Positions 42,417 through 49,610 of a stretch of 64,000 nt of DNA are shown one piece after another. This DNA comes from UBA8914 sp034002905. GTDB taxonomy: Bacteria; Pseudomonadota; Alphaproteobacteria; UBA9219. Location of the stretch: contig JAVEZQ010000010.1 of NCBI GenBank assembly GCA_034002905.1, forward strand, positions 3,728 to 67,727, given 5' to 3'. Position 1 is the stretch's first letter; every line of letters starts with the position of its first letter. A program made the position numbers and the translations under genes. The notes under the pieces are model-generated. The model saw only the letters and a program-made list of their open reading frames with translations. It did no database searches and was not told the DNA's origin.

Positions 42417-43268
42417 TTACTTAGTCGTTGTAGATGATGCAGGAATAAAGGCGCCGGGATAGTCGATGTCGTATTTTTGCATAATTGTATGATAGGCTCC
42501 GCTATTCACCAGCTCAATGACACCCGCATTCACAAGTTGTTGAAGGCGTAAATCGTCAATTCCCATTGCGATGACATTGCCATAGCGACGAAGCGGTGGT
42601 TCAACTTTTAGATAACGCAGTTTCCCTGGATTCGTTTTGCTGTAGCCCTGAAACATAACTTTGGGAAAAACAACAAAGTCAGTTTTCTTTGTTAAGACGT
42701 TCATCAAATTGTCGGCGGGCGTTCCCATGGGGGGAAGGGGGACGCCTTTGACAAGCGGAAACTCATTAATGGCTATGGTTTCCAGCACGTCTCCTTCCGA
42801 GTAAGCGGTCTTATATTCCTTTTTGTTGAGGTCGCCTATCAGGACAATTCCTGATTGAGGGAATCGATTATCCTCGGCGCGAACCAAGACATCAAATGTC
42901 CAATAAGAGAGTGGGTGGCTATACGCTAAATACTTACCGCGTACGGCATCATTGGTCATGCCTGCGCAAAAGGCATCGATTTTACCAGATCGAATGGCTT
43001 CTACAATTTGTCCCCAATCTATTTCTGCTGTCCATTCAATCTGAATTTTGCTGAGCCTGCCGATTTCGTTGATCAGGTCAACAAAAAGTCCTGTCATTTT
43101 TCCGGTCTTGGGATCTTTGTACACCCCCGGTTCCCATGTTCCGTATCCGCAGCGCAAGGTTTGGGTTTTAATAACGCGGTCATATCCTGTGTCGGATTTG
43201 GCGGCCTGTGCGGGCGTTGTTGAACTGATCAAAACAGAGATAAGGAATAAACATAGATAACGATGCAT
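42417..43268 (-). CDS. Periplasmic substrate-binding protein, family 3
   Basis: A 283-residue exported protein with a signal peptide (MHRYLCLFLISVLISSTTPA then QAA). The mature part has the amino-acid-binding family 3 fold: TLRCGYGTWEPGVYKDPKTG, GLFVDLINEIGRLS, DAFCAGMTNDAVRGKYLAYS and GVIELVNSGAYHTIMQKYDI. It probably binds an amino acid or related small molecule. No ABC permease or ATPase lies nearby, so it may work alone as a sensor or with distant permease genes. GGAGAGG precedes the ATG at 43268. Confidence 0.85.
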   Translation of the reverse strand: MHRYLCLFLISVLISSTTPAQAAKSDTGYDRVIKTQTLRCGYGTWEPGVYKDPKTGKMTGLFVDLINEIGRLSKIQIEWTAEIDWGQIVEAIRSGKIDAFCAGMTNDAVRGKYLAYSHPLSYWTFDVLVRAEDNRFPQSGIVLIGDLNKKEYKTAYSEGDVLETIAINEFPLVKGVPLPPMGTPADNLMNVLTKKTDFVVFPKVMFQGYSKTNPGKLRYLKVEPPLRRYGNVIAMGIDDLRLQQLVNAGVIELVNSGAYHTIMQKYDIDYPGAFIPASSTTTK

Positions 43269-43349
43269 AAAACCTCTCCAAATCACTAAAAGCTGGCGTA
43301 AAAAAACTAGTGCGAGTCTAGCCCTTGTTGTTGTTGATGTATAGAAGCT

Positions 43350-44192
43350 TTATATGTTTTTCAATTTAGGTAAATTTTGGAAAAGTGGTTCCTTCCCATA
43401 ATTCCCCGACAAGACCTGCAACTCGCGCGTACCGGCCTTTAGGGTGTTTTGCAGAACATCCTGCATCATCGCTGTTGTTTTTTGCAGGGCAATGGCGATG
43501 TCGGTGTCTTGTAGATAATGGCCTAGAAAGAGGGCGGAGAAAAGGTCGCCCGTGCCGTTAACGGGGGTCGGGAAAGAAACTTCGGGTGTATGAACCAGAC
43601 CGGCCTTTCGCCCATCGCTGGCGAATATACTCAGCCCTTGGCCTTCACCTTCGAGCTTTAGGCCCGTGATAACGATAATGCGCGTGCCTCGTTCGTGGAA
43701 AAACGCGGCGGCTGCTTTAAGGGTCGTCTTGTCTGTTATCTGAATGCCGCTGAGTGTCTCGGCCTCAAACTGGTTTGGCGTGATGATATCGGCGCGAAGG
43801 TCGCTCTTGAAGAAGTCGAGGACTTCGGGTTTCACAAAACAATTTGTGTTGCCGATCACAGGATCGCACAGGTAAAGGATATCGGGATTTTGCGCCTTGA
43901 ACCGTTTGGCGATATCGGCCACGGCTTCGCAAATCTCGCGGCTACCCATATAGCCTGACAGGATCGCGCGGCAGGAGGAGACGAGCCCTAGCTCCTCGAT
44001 CCCTCGCACAACATCCAGAATATGCTTGGCCGAAAAGATTTCGCCGCCCCATTTGCCATAGCCTGTGTGGTTTGAGAACTGGACAGTATAGACGGGCCAG
44101 ACATCATACCCCATGGCTTGGAGGGGATAGGTCGCGGCCTTGTTCCCGACATAGCCATAGGCAACATGCGATTGGATCGATAGAATGCTCAT
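43350..44192 (-). CDS. pdxY: Pyridoxal kinase PdxY
   Basis: A 280-residue ribokinase-fold enzyme that phosphorylates pyridoxal in vitamin B6 salvage. It starts MSILSIQSHVAYGYVGNKAA, continues LQAMGYDVWPVYTVQFSNHT, and ends with the ATP/anion-hole motif PVNGTGDLFSALFLGHYL. The ATG lies in a 100-bp sequence repeated at 44976-45075, where the same ATG overlaps the tyrS stop (ATGA). The gene was therefore once translationally coupled to tyrS and is now 837 bases away from it, behind an inserted methyltransferase gene. Confidence 0.95.
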   Translation of the reverse strand: MSILSIQSHVAYGYVGNKAATYPLQAMGYDVWPVYTVQFSNHTGYGKWGGEIFSAKHILDVVRGIEELGLVSSCRAILSGYMGSREICEAVADIAKRFKAQNPDILYLCDPVIGNTNCFVKPEVLDFFKSDLRADIITPNQFEAETLSGIQITDKTTLKAAAAFFHERGTRIIVITGLKLEGEGQGLSIFASDGRKAGLVHTPEVSFPTPVNGTGDLFSALFLGHYLQDTDIAIALQKTTAMMQDVLQNTLKAGTRELQVLSGNYGKEPLFQNLPKLKNI

Positions 44193-44235
44193 TCGGCAAC
44201 TATAGCATAATAACCGCGCTTGCCAATTTTGATGT
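44136..44235. repeat. Left copy of 100-bp direct repeat (tyrS/pdxY junction)
   Basis: Identical to 44976-45075 at 98 of 100 positions; the offset is exactly 840 bases. This copy contains the working pdxY start and, beyond it, a dead remnant of the last tyrS codons. The two mismatches lie in the pdxY part (GCAACATGCG here, GTAACGTGCG on the right). Confidence 0.95.
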
Positions 44236-44319
44236 GTGTGGGGGCGGCGGGTTCATGCTTTACGTTAACATTTGCCGACGCTATAGTCTCGGACCTAACC
44301 ATTTAAGGAGCAAAACTGT

Positions 44320-44952
44320 ATGCCGACGATCGAATGGAACAAGGGTTGGGCCTCTAATTTGACCGACTTTATGAACAATAAACTTACTGGCAAGTTCTAT
44401 GGTGATCATTGGGGGGACCCAGAAGTAAGGGATGATTTAAAGAAGGTTGTGACAGAGCATCTTAGGCCATTTGTTTCTTCGACAACAACCTCGTTGGAAA
44501 TTGGCAGTGGGGGAGGACGTTGGACGCAATATCTTCTACCGTCTAAACAAGTTTATTGTGTAGATTTGAATGCCGAAATGTTTGATGTATTGAAAGAACG
44601 ATTCCCTGAGGCTCAAAATCTTGCTTTTGTTCACACAAAGGGAACGGATTTGCCGGGAATTGAGCCGGATAGCATTGATTTTGTTTTTTCATTTGGAACA
44701 TTCGTCCATTGTGATGTGCCGATTATTGAGTCGTATCTTCTCAGCTTGTACCCAGTGATTAAACAAACAGGTCGAGCCGTTATCCAGTTTGCTGACAAGA
44801 GGAAAAGGGCGGCAGCCGAAAATGTCGGTTTTGCCGAAACAACGCCGGACATATTCTCTGAGATTGCAAAAAAATGCGGCTACAATGTCCTGCAGATGGA
44901 CGATGAAACGGTGCCCCATTCGGCTATCGCACATATCGCACCAATAAAATAA
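44320..44952 (+). CDS. Class I SAM-dependent methyltransferase, inserted between tyrS and pdxY
   Basis: A 210-residue methyltransferase with motif I LEIGSGGGRW (59-68), motif II YCVDLNAEM and a motif IV-like IDFVFSFGTFVHCDVP, the last suggesting a small-molecule or sugar substrate. AAGGAG lies 10 bases before the ATG. It runs opposite to its neighbours, is AT-richer, and is enclosed by 100-bp direct repeats of the tyrS/pdxY junction, so it was acquired. No transposase is present. Substrate unknown. Confidence 0.85.
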   Translation: MPTIEWNKGWASNLTDFMNNKLTGKFYGDHWGDPEVRDDLKKVVTEHLRPFVSSTTTSLEIGSGGGRWTQYLLPSKQVYCVDLNAEMFDVLKERFPEAQNLAFVHTKGTDLPGIEPDSIDFVFSFGTFVHCDVPIIESYLLSLYPVIKQTGRAVIQFADKRKRAAAENVGFAETTPDIFSEIAKKCGYNVLQMDDETVPHSAIAHIAPIK

Positions 44953-44975
44953 TAGAAATCTTGAATAAGTGGACT

Positions 44976-45075
44976 GGCCTTGTTCCCGACATAGCCATAG
45001 GTAACGTGCGATTGGATCGATAGAATGCTCATTCGGCAACTATAGCATAATAACCGCGCTTGCCAATTTTGATGT
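44976..45075. repeat. Right copy of 100-bp direct repeat (tyrS/pdxY junction)
   Basis: This copy carries the intact end of tyrS (stop at 45029-45031) and a non-functional fragment of the first pdxY codons. With the left copy it encloses an 840-base repeat period that contains the methyltransferase gene. Confidence 0.95.
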
Positions 45076-46267
45076 AGAGGGGTGACTGGGCGGGGCGAGC
45101 CACCTCCAATGCTGCTTCGGTAACCTTTTCCCCATTTACCGAGACTGCACCTGACGCAATCAGACGGCGGAGTTCCGCCCCGCTTTTCTGGGGATCAATC
45201 TTGCTGCAGAGCACGAGCAGGGGCAGGGACTCTCTCTTTCCAAAAACGTCACGCGCGGGTAGGGGCTCGTGTTCTTTGAGGCTCACGTCCTGCCCTTGAA
45301 TCTGGGCGCTAAAGAAGGAGGCGGCCTCTTCAGCGGCTTCATCGCCATGGTATTGGGCGACAATATTCGCGGCGATGAGCTTTTTGACATTCATCGGATG
45401 AAGGGATCCATCATGGAGCCCTTGTTTGAGCGCAGCTACCTTTTTAGCGGAAAAGTCTGTGGCAAGATCCAGATAATCAGGCATCAGCTTGTCAGAGATG
45501 GACATGGCTTTGCCAAACATATCACGTGGCGGCTCGGTTAGGCCGATGATGTTGTTTTTCGACTTGCTCATCTTTTCAACGCCGTCAAGACCAACGAGCA
45601 GGGGCATGGAGAGCACAGTTTGGGCTTCTATCCCCTCGGCCTCCTGCAGGGCGCGGCCAACCAGACAGTTGAAAAGCTGATCCGTCCCGCCAATTTCGAT
45701 ATCCGCTTTGATGGCGAGCGAGTCATGGCCCTGCAACAGCGGGTAAACAATCTCGTGCATGGAAATAGGCTGGCCATTTGCAAAGCGCGTGGCAAAGTCT
45801 TCGCGTTGCATAATCTGGGCGACAGTCATTCTGGACAGAAGGCGGATTACATCGGCAAACTGCATCGGGGCGAGCCACTCGGCATTAAACCTGATTTCGA
45901 CATGATCCGTATTGATAACCTTGGAAAGTTGGGCGAGGTAAGTCTCGGCATTCGCGGCGACTTGTTCTGAAGAAAGGGGCGGGCGCGTTTTGTTGCGGCC
46001 CGTCGGATCGCCAATGCGCGCTGTAAAGTCACCGATAATGATGACAAGCTTGTGCCCAGCTTTTTGGAAATCGCGCATTTTTCTAAGCACAACGGCATGG
46101 CCGATATGCAAGTCCGGTGCGGTCGGATCAAACCCAAGCTTGATGATGAGTGACCGCTTTTCGCGTTCGGCTTGTTTTAGCTTTTGCGTCAGCCCATCTG
46201 GCGGCGTGATAATGGCAATGCCACGTTGGAGTTCGGACGTTGTTTCTTCGGTGAGTTGGGAACACAT
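45029..46267 (-). CDS. tyrS: Tyrosyl-tRNA synthetase
   Basis: A 412-residue class I synthetase that charges tRNA-Tyr. It has the HIGH motif (TAPDLHIGHAVVLRK), GDFTARIGDPTGRN, the tyrosine-binding region and KMSKSKNN, and ends with an S4-like RNA-binding domain (SGAELRRLIASGAVSVNGEK). The ATG at 46267 has AAAGGAGAG just upstream; the frame is open 21 codons further through the leader. The leader contains a terminator hairpin preceded by a Tyr-rich reading frame, which suggests attenuation by tyrosine supply. Confidence 0.97.
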   Translation of the reverse strand: MCSQLTEETTSELQRGIAIITPPDGLTQKLKQAEREKRSLIIKLGFDPTAPDLHIGHAVVLRKMRDFQKAGHKLVIIIGDFTARIGDPTGRNKTRPPLSSEQVAANAETYLAQLSKVINTDHVEIRFNAEWLAPMQFADVIRLLSRMTVAQIMQREDFATRFANGQPISMHEIVYPLLQGHDSLAIKADIEIGGTDQLFNCLVGRALQEAEGIEAQTVLSMPLLVGLDGVEKMSKSKNNIIGLTEPPRDMFGKAMSISDKLMPDYLDLATDFSAKKVAALKQGLHDGSLHPMNVKKLIAANIVAQYHGDEAAEEAASFFSAQIQGQDVSLKEHEPLPARDVFGKRESLPLLVLCSKIDPQKSGAELRRLIASGAVSVNGEKVTEAALEVARPAQSPLYIKIGKRGYYAIVAE

Positions 46268-46318
46268 ATTTCTCTCCTTTTTTGTTGGGTGGGAGAAGTG
46301 CCTTCTGCTGTCTGTGGG

Positions 46319-46376
46319 AAAAATCAGCACCAGTCCCGTTGGGTAACGGCTGGTGCGAAAAAGAAGCCTCAGCCGC
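46319..46376 (-). promoter_or_regulatory. Attenuator-like terminator/antiterminator in the tyrS leader
   Basis: On the minus strand a two-part hairpin (46327-46356; GCACCAG/CTGGTGC and CCGTT/AACGG) is followed by TGATTTTTC, a Rho-independent terminator about 52 bases before the tyrS start. A short segment just upstream (46370-46376, GCGGCTG) is complementary to 46346-46352 (CAGCCGT, one G-T pair), so it can pair with the left arm of the terminator and exclude it. That segment overlaps the stop codon of a Tyr-rich leader frame. The arrangement fits classical ribosome-stalling attenuation. Alternatively it is only the terminator of a small gene. Confidence 0.6.
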
Positions 46377-46500
46377 GTTTACGGTAATAAGCGTACTGGG
46401 CGTAAGAGGTGGTGTTTCGGCTTATCGAGGACGTCAGAAAGCCAACGCCTGAAAACGGACGTTTTTTGTTAAAGGCTATTTGATCTAAGGCCTGTAGCAC
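46369..46500 (-). CDS. Tyr-rich leader peptide candidate upstream of tyrS
   Basis: A 43-codon frame from GTG at 46500 (AGAG upstream, weak) to TGA at 46369, ending SYAQYAYYRKRG. Four Tyr codons (46404-46402, 46395-46393, 46389-46387, 46386-46384) fall within seven codons and stop five codons before the end. It lies directly ahead of the terminator hairpin and on the tyrS strand. It may be a leader peptide sensing charged tRNA-Tyr, or an ordinary small gene; the start codon is uncertain and no ATG is in frame. Confidence 0.5.
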   Translation of the reverse strand: MLQALDQIAFNKKRPFSGVGFLTSSISRNTTSYAQYAYYRKRG

Positions 46501-46533
46501 GGCGTTATTACTCTCTAAATCGTTTCTGAAGCC

Positions 46534-46548
46534 GTGTCATTGTGACAC
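46534..46548. repeat. Operator-like inverted repeat upstream of the tyrS leader
   Basis: GTGTCA-TTG-TGACAC is a perfect 6-bp inverted repeat with a 3-base centre, about 35 bases before the leader frame and thus in the likely promoter region of tyrS. It could bind a dimeric regulator; no regulator is identified. Confidence 0.4.
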
Positions 46549-46644
46549 AGGGCTATAGTGTATGGCAATCCTTTCGTATATTTTCGTTCAAGGGCAGAAT
46601 AGGCTCGCAGCAAGAGTAAACAGCTTGTGCCGGAGGCACCGAGG

Positions 46645-46670
46645 AAAAAAAGACGGCGGGGAGGCCGTCT
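46645..46670 (-). terminator. Repeat copy A terminator
   Basis: AGACGGC-GGGGAG-GCCGTCT hairpin with seven T residues on the minus strand; distal copy in the 143-bp array. Confidence 0.75.
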
Positions 46671-46785
46671 GTGTCGATCCATGGGTTTTATGGATAAAAA
46701 GTGGCTCCCTCGCGGTCGCGCGAAGCGCGGAGCCAAGAACCGGACGGACTCGAACCGCAATTCGGTTGTGTCGGAGGCACAGAGC

Positions 46786-46813
46786 AAAAAAAAAGACGGC
46801 GGGGAGGCCGTCT
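46786..46813 (-). terminator. Repeat copy B terminator
   Basis: Same hairpin as copy A with nine T residues on the minus strand; middle copy in the array. Confidence 0.75.
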
Positions 46814-46928
46814 GTGTCGATCCATGGGTTTTATGGATAAAAAGTGGCTCCCTCGCGGTCGCGCGAAGCGCGGAGCCAAGAACAGGACGGACTCGAACCG
46901 CAATTCGGTTGTGCCGGAGGCACAGAGC

Positions 46929-46956
46929 AAAAAAAAAGACGGCGGGGAGGCCGTCT
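46929..46956 (-). terminator. Terminator of tRNA-Asn (repeat copy C)
   Basis: Perfect 7-bp stem AGACGGC/GCCGTCT with a 6-base loop and nine T residues on the minus strand, about 32 bases after the tRNA-Asn CCA end. This is the functional proximal copy. Confidence 0.88.
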
Positions 46957-46987
46957 GTGTTGATCCATGGGTTTTATGGATAAAAAG

Positions 46988-47063
46988 TGGCTCCCCGGGA
47001 CGGACTCGAACCGCCGACCCGGTGATTAACAGTCACCTGCTCTACCAACTGAGCTACCGGGGA
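46988..47063 (-). tRNA. tRNA-Asn (anticodon GTT)
   Basis: A complete 76-base tRNA with encoded CCA. Acceptor stem TCCCCGG/CCGGGGA with G73, D arm AGCTCAGTTGGTAGAGC, anticodon arm GGTGACTGTTAATCACC giving GTT, T arm GGCGGTTCGAGTCCGTC. Its 3-prime end and terminator are the source of the 143-bp repeat downstream. Confidence 0.96.
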
Positions 47064-47228
47064 ATAGGGAGCCATCTATAATGGGAGTTTAGCGCCTGCG
47101 CAACCCCCTTCTTGGGGCTAAGCGCATGATTTTGGTTTTTTTGCCCTTTTCCCCTCATTTTTTTGAGGAAAGGGTCATAGTTACACTTTCACATTCGTCC
47201 AAAAATGTATTATACGGGTGTCCTGGTT

Positions 47229-47315
47229 GCGGGCATGGCGAAATCGGTAGACGCATCAGACTTAAAATCTGAAGCCAGCAATGGCGTGCCGGTTCAAGTC
47301 CGGCTGCCCGCACCA
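47229..47315 (+). tRNA. tRNA-Leu (anticodon TAA)
   Basis: A complete 87-base class II tRNA with encoded CCA. Acceptor GCGGGCA/TGCCCGC, D arm TGGCGAAATCGGTAGACGCA, anticodon arm TCAGACTTAAAATCTGA giving TAA, a long variable arm (AGCCAGCAATGGCGT) and T arm GCCGGTTCAAGTCCGGC. It lies 51 bases before guaA. Confidence 0.97.
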
Positions 47316-47366
47316 GCCCATAAAGTTTAGTTTTAATGATATTTGATTGGGTGAATCGGGGCTGCT

Positions 47367-48911
47367 ATGAATAAAATCCTTATTCTTGATTTCGGGTCGC
47401 AGGTGACACAGCTGATTGCGCGGCGTGTGCGTGAAGCGGGCGTGTATTGCGAGATTCATCCATTTAACAAAAGCGATGAAGCGATCCGCTCCTTTAATCC
47501 TAAGGGGATCATCCTTTCGGGTGGCCCTGCCTCGACAACCGAAGAGGGGAGTCCCCGTGCGCCCAAAGCTGTGTGGGAATTGGGCGTGCCTGTTTTGGCG
47601 ATCTGTTATGGGCAGCAGACAATGTGCATGCAGCTCGGCGGCATGGTCGAAAGTGGCCATCATCGTGAGTTTGGCAAGGCCGAATTGGAGATTAAAGAGC
47701 CTTGCTCTCTCTTTGATGATTTCTGGCCTGTGGGCAGCAAGCAGCAAATTTGGATGAGCCACGGCGATCGCGTCACAAAGATCCCCGAAGGCTTTAAGGT
47801 GGTCGCGACCAGTACTGGCGCGCCTTTTGCCTTCATTGTGAATGAAGAGAAAAAGTTTTACGCAACGCAGTTTCACCCTGAAGTCGTGCATACGCTGGAT
47901 GGTGCGAAACTGCTGGGCAGCTTTGTCCACAAGATTTGTGGCCTCAGCAGCGAATGGAGTATGAAGGCTTTCCGTGAAACGGAAATCCAGAAAATCCGGC
48001 AGCAGGTTGGTGACGGCAAAGTGATTTGCGGTTTGTCCGGCGGTGTGGATAGCGCCGTAGCAGCTGTGTTGATCCATGAAGCAATTGGCGATCAGCTCAC
48101 CTGTATTTTTGTTGATACGGGATTGATGAGACAGGATGAAGGCCATGAAGTCGTCTCGCTGTTCCGCCAGCATTACAATATTCCGCTTGTGGCTGTTGAT
48201 GCGGGCAAACAATTCCTTGATGCGCTGAAGGGGGTCAGTGATCCCGAACAAAAGCGCAAAACGATCGGTAAGCTCTTTATTGATGTGTTTGAATCTGAAG
48301 CGCGTAAGATCGGCGGTGCACAGTTTTTGGCTCAGGGTACCTTGTACCCAGACGTGATTGAGAGCGTTTCTTTTACGGGTGGCCCCAGCGTCACGATTAA
48401 ATCCCATCATAATGTGGGCGGATTGCCCGATCGTATGAATCTCAAACTTGTCGAGCCGCTTCGCGAACTTTTCAAGGATGAGGTGAGGGCTTTGGGACGT
48501 GAACTCGGCCTGCCCGAACATTTTGTCGGACGTCATCCTTTTCCGGGGCCGGGGCTTGCGATCCGTGTACTTAGTGACATTACGGAAGAAAAGCTTGCCA
48601 TTTTACGCAAAGCCGATGTGGTTTATCTTGACGAGATTCGCAAGGCTGGCTTGTATGACGAGATATGGCAGGCCTTTGCCGTTCTTTTGCCTGTGCGCAC
48701 GGTTGGTGTTATGGGGGATGGTCGTTCGTATGATCATGTGCTAGGATTGCGTGCGGTCACATCTGTGGACGGGATGACGGCGGAAAGCTATCCCTTTGAA
48801 CATGCTTTCCTTGCCAAGGTTGCTACGCGCATTATCAACGAGGTGCGGGGTGTCAACCGAGTCGTCTATGATGTCACCAGCAAGCCGCCCGGCACGATTG
48901 AGTGGGAATAG
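47367..48911 (+). CDS. guaA: GMP synthase (glutamine-hydrolysing)
   Basis: A 514-residue enzyme converting XMP to GMP. The glutaminase domain has the nucleophile in LAICYGQQTMCMQL and the HPE of TQFHPEVVHT. The ATP-pyrophosphatase domain has the P-loop CGLSGGVDSAVAAVLIH, and the C-terminal dimerisation domain ends DVTSKPPGTIEWE, the invariant GuaA end. A 424-codon antisense frame across the gene is a shadow. Confidence 0.98.
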   Translation: MNKILILDFGSQVTQLIARRVREAGVYCEIHPFNKSDEAIRSFNPKGIILSGGPASTTEEGSPRAPKAVWELGVPVLAICYGQQTMCMQLGGMVESGHHREFGKAELEIKEPCSLFDDFWPVGSKQQIWMSHGDRVTKIPEGFKVVATSTGAPFAFIVNEEKKFYATQFHPEVVHTLDGAKLLGSFVHKICGLSSEWSMKAFRETEIQKIRQQVGDGKVICGLSGGVDSAVAAVLIHEAIGDQLTCIFVDTGLMRQDEGHEVVSLFRQHYNIPLVAVDAGKQFLDALKGVSDPEQKRKTIGKLFIDVFESEARKIGGAQFLAQGTLYPDVIESVSFTGGPSVTIKSHHNVGGLPDRMNLKLVEPLRELFKDEVRALGRELGLPEHFVGRHPFPGPGLAIRVLSDITEEKLAILRKADVVYLDEIRKAGLYDEIWQAFAVLLPVRTVGVMGDGRSYDHVLGLRAVTSVDGMTAESYPFEHAFLAKVATRIINEVRGVNRVVYDVTSKPPGTIEWE

Positions 48912-48966
48912 TCTTTATCCTTTCTCGTGGGCGGGTTCCTTTGACTCGATCTTGCGAGGTGCCTAC

Positions 48967-49518
48967 GTGAAAAAAGTCATCCTTATGCTTGCTGTTTTTT
49001 GCCTCGCGGCGTTTCCGGCACAGGCGGCGAAGCATTGCTACGATCTGGATCAGGTCAAGGCTGAGCGTATTTTGCGTCTCCATACAGAGATGATGGTCAT
49101 TACCGTGACTTGTAAGCAAAGTTCTGTTGGACGGGATCTGGGGCGCGCCTACACAGATTTTACCAAAGAGCATGCCAGCATTATCAAAAAGGCCGAAAAG
49201 TCCATGAAAGACTATTATGCGGCGATCTATGGCGGTGACGGGTTAAGCCGTCTTGACTCTTTGCGAACCAAACTTGCGAATGAATATGGCCAGCAGGTTG
49301 CGGCAGAGTCAGCCCCTCTCTATTGCGAACAACGGCGTGATATTGTGACTCGTATTCGGGATTATAAAGGTTTCCCACTTGCCGACGAAAGCGCGCGAGT
49401 CTATGCAACGACTCTGACAGATGACCCTCCATGCTCCGAAAGCATACGTATGGCGGCAATCCCTCCCGCGAGAGACAAAAAAAGTCTCAAAAAAACAAAG
49501 GGAAAGGCTGGGAGTTGA
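48967..49518 (+). CDS. Uncharacterised exported protein
   Basis: A 183-residue protein with a clear signal peptide (start KKVILMLAVFCLAAFPAQAA). The mature part is about 160 residues, helical, with five cysteines (KHCYDLD, VTCKQSS, LYCEQRR, DPPCSES among them) and a Lys-rich C-terminal tail. It is periplasmic or secreted by prediction. The GTG at 48967 has GAGG upstream; the frame is open further back inside guaA. No family recognised. Confidence 0.7.
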   Translation: MKKVILMLAVFCLAAFPAQAAKHCYDLDQVKAERILRLHTEMMVITVTCKQSSVGRDLGRAYTDFTKEHASIIKKAEKSMKDYYAAIYGGDGLSRLDSLRTKLANEYGQQVAAESAPLYCEQRRDIVTRIRDYKGFPLADESARVYATTLTDDPPCSESIRMAAIPPARDKKSLKKTKGKAGS

Positions 49519-49610
49519 TTATACTTGACCAACGGCCTGTTATCGGCCAAAAAACGACGCAATTTCTGTTGCGCACGCAGTGACCTAACGTGATGAGCGA
49601 AGTGTGAACG

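Larger units (their letters stand above)
46625..46997. repeat. 143-bp tandem repeat made of terminator and tRNA-Asn 3-prime pieces
   Basis: About 2.6 copies with an exact 143-base period (hairpins begin at 46651, 46794 and 46937). Each unit holds, in minus-strand order, CCA-end sequence like that of tRNA-Asn (GGGAGCCA), the stretch CATAAAACCCATGGATC, a perfect terminator hairpin, and a T-arm fragment GCGGTTCGAGTCCG. In the two left units the tRNA piece is broken by about 32 GC-rich bases. The last unit runs into the intact tRNA-Asn. Frames of 80-126 codons across the array are artefacts of the repeat. Confidence 0.9.

Noticed and set aside
46625..46997. CRISPR array
   Set aside because: The repeats are 143 bases long and contiguous, with no spacers; they are tandem duplications.
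46562..47081. Overlapping frames of 80-126 codons on both strands across the 143-bp repeat
   Set aside because: The DNA is made of tRNA and terminator pieces; the frames carry tRNA-derived peptide strings and the period of 143 is not a multiple of three.
47262..48536. 424-codon frame on the minus strand
   Set aside because: It lies entirely antisense to guaA and reads as a shadow of its codons; no ribosome site or family match.
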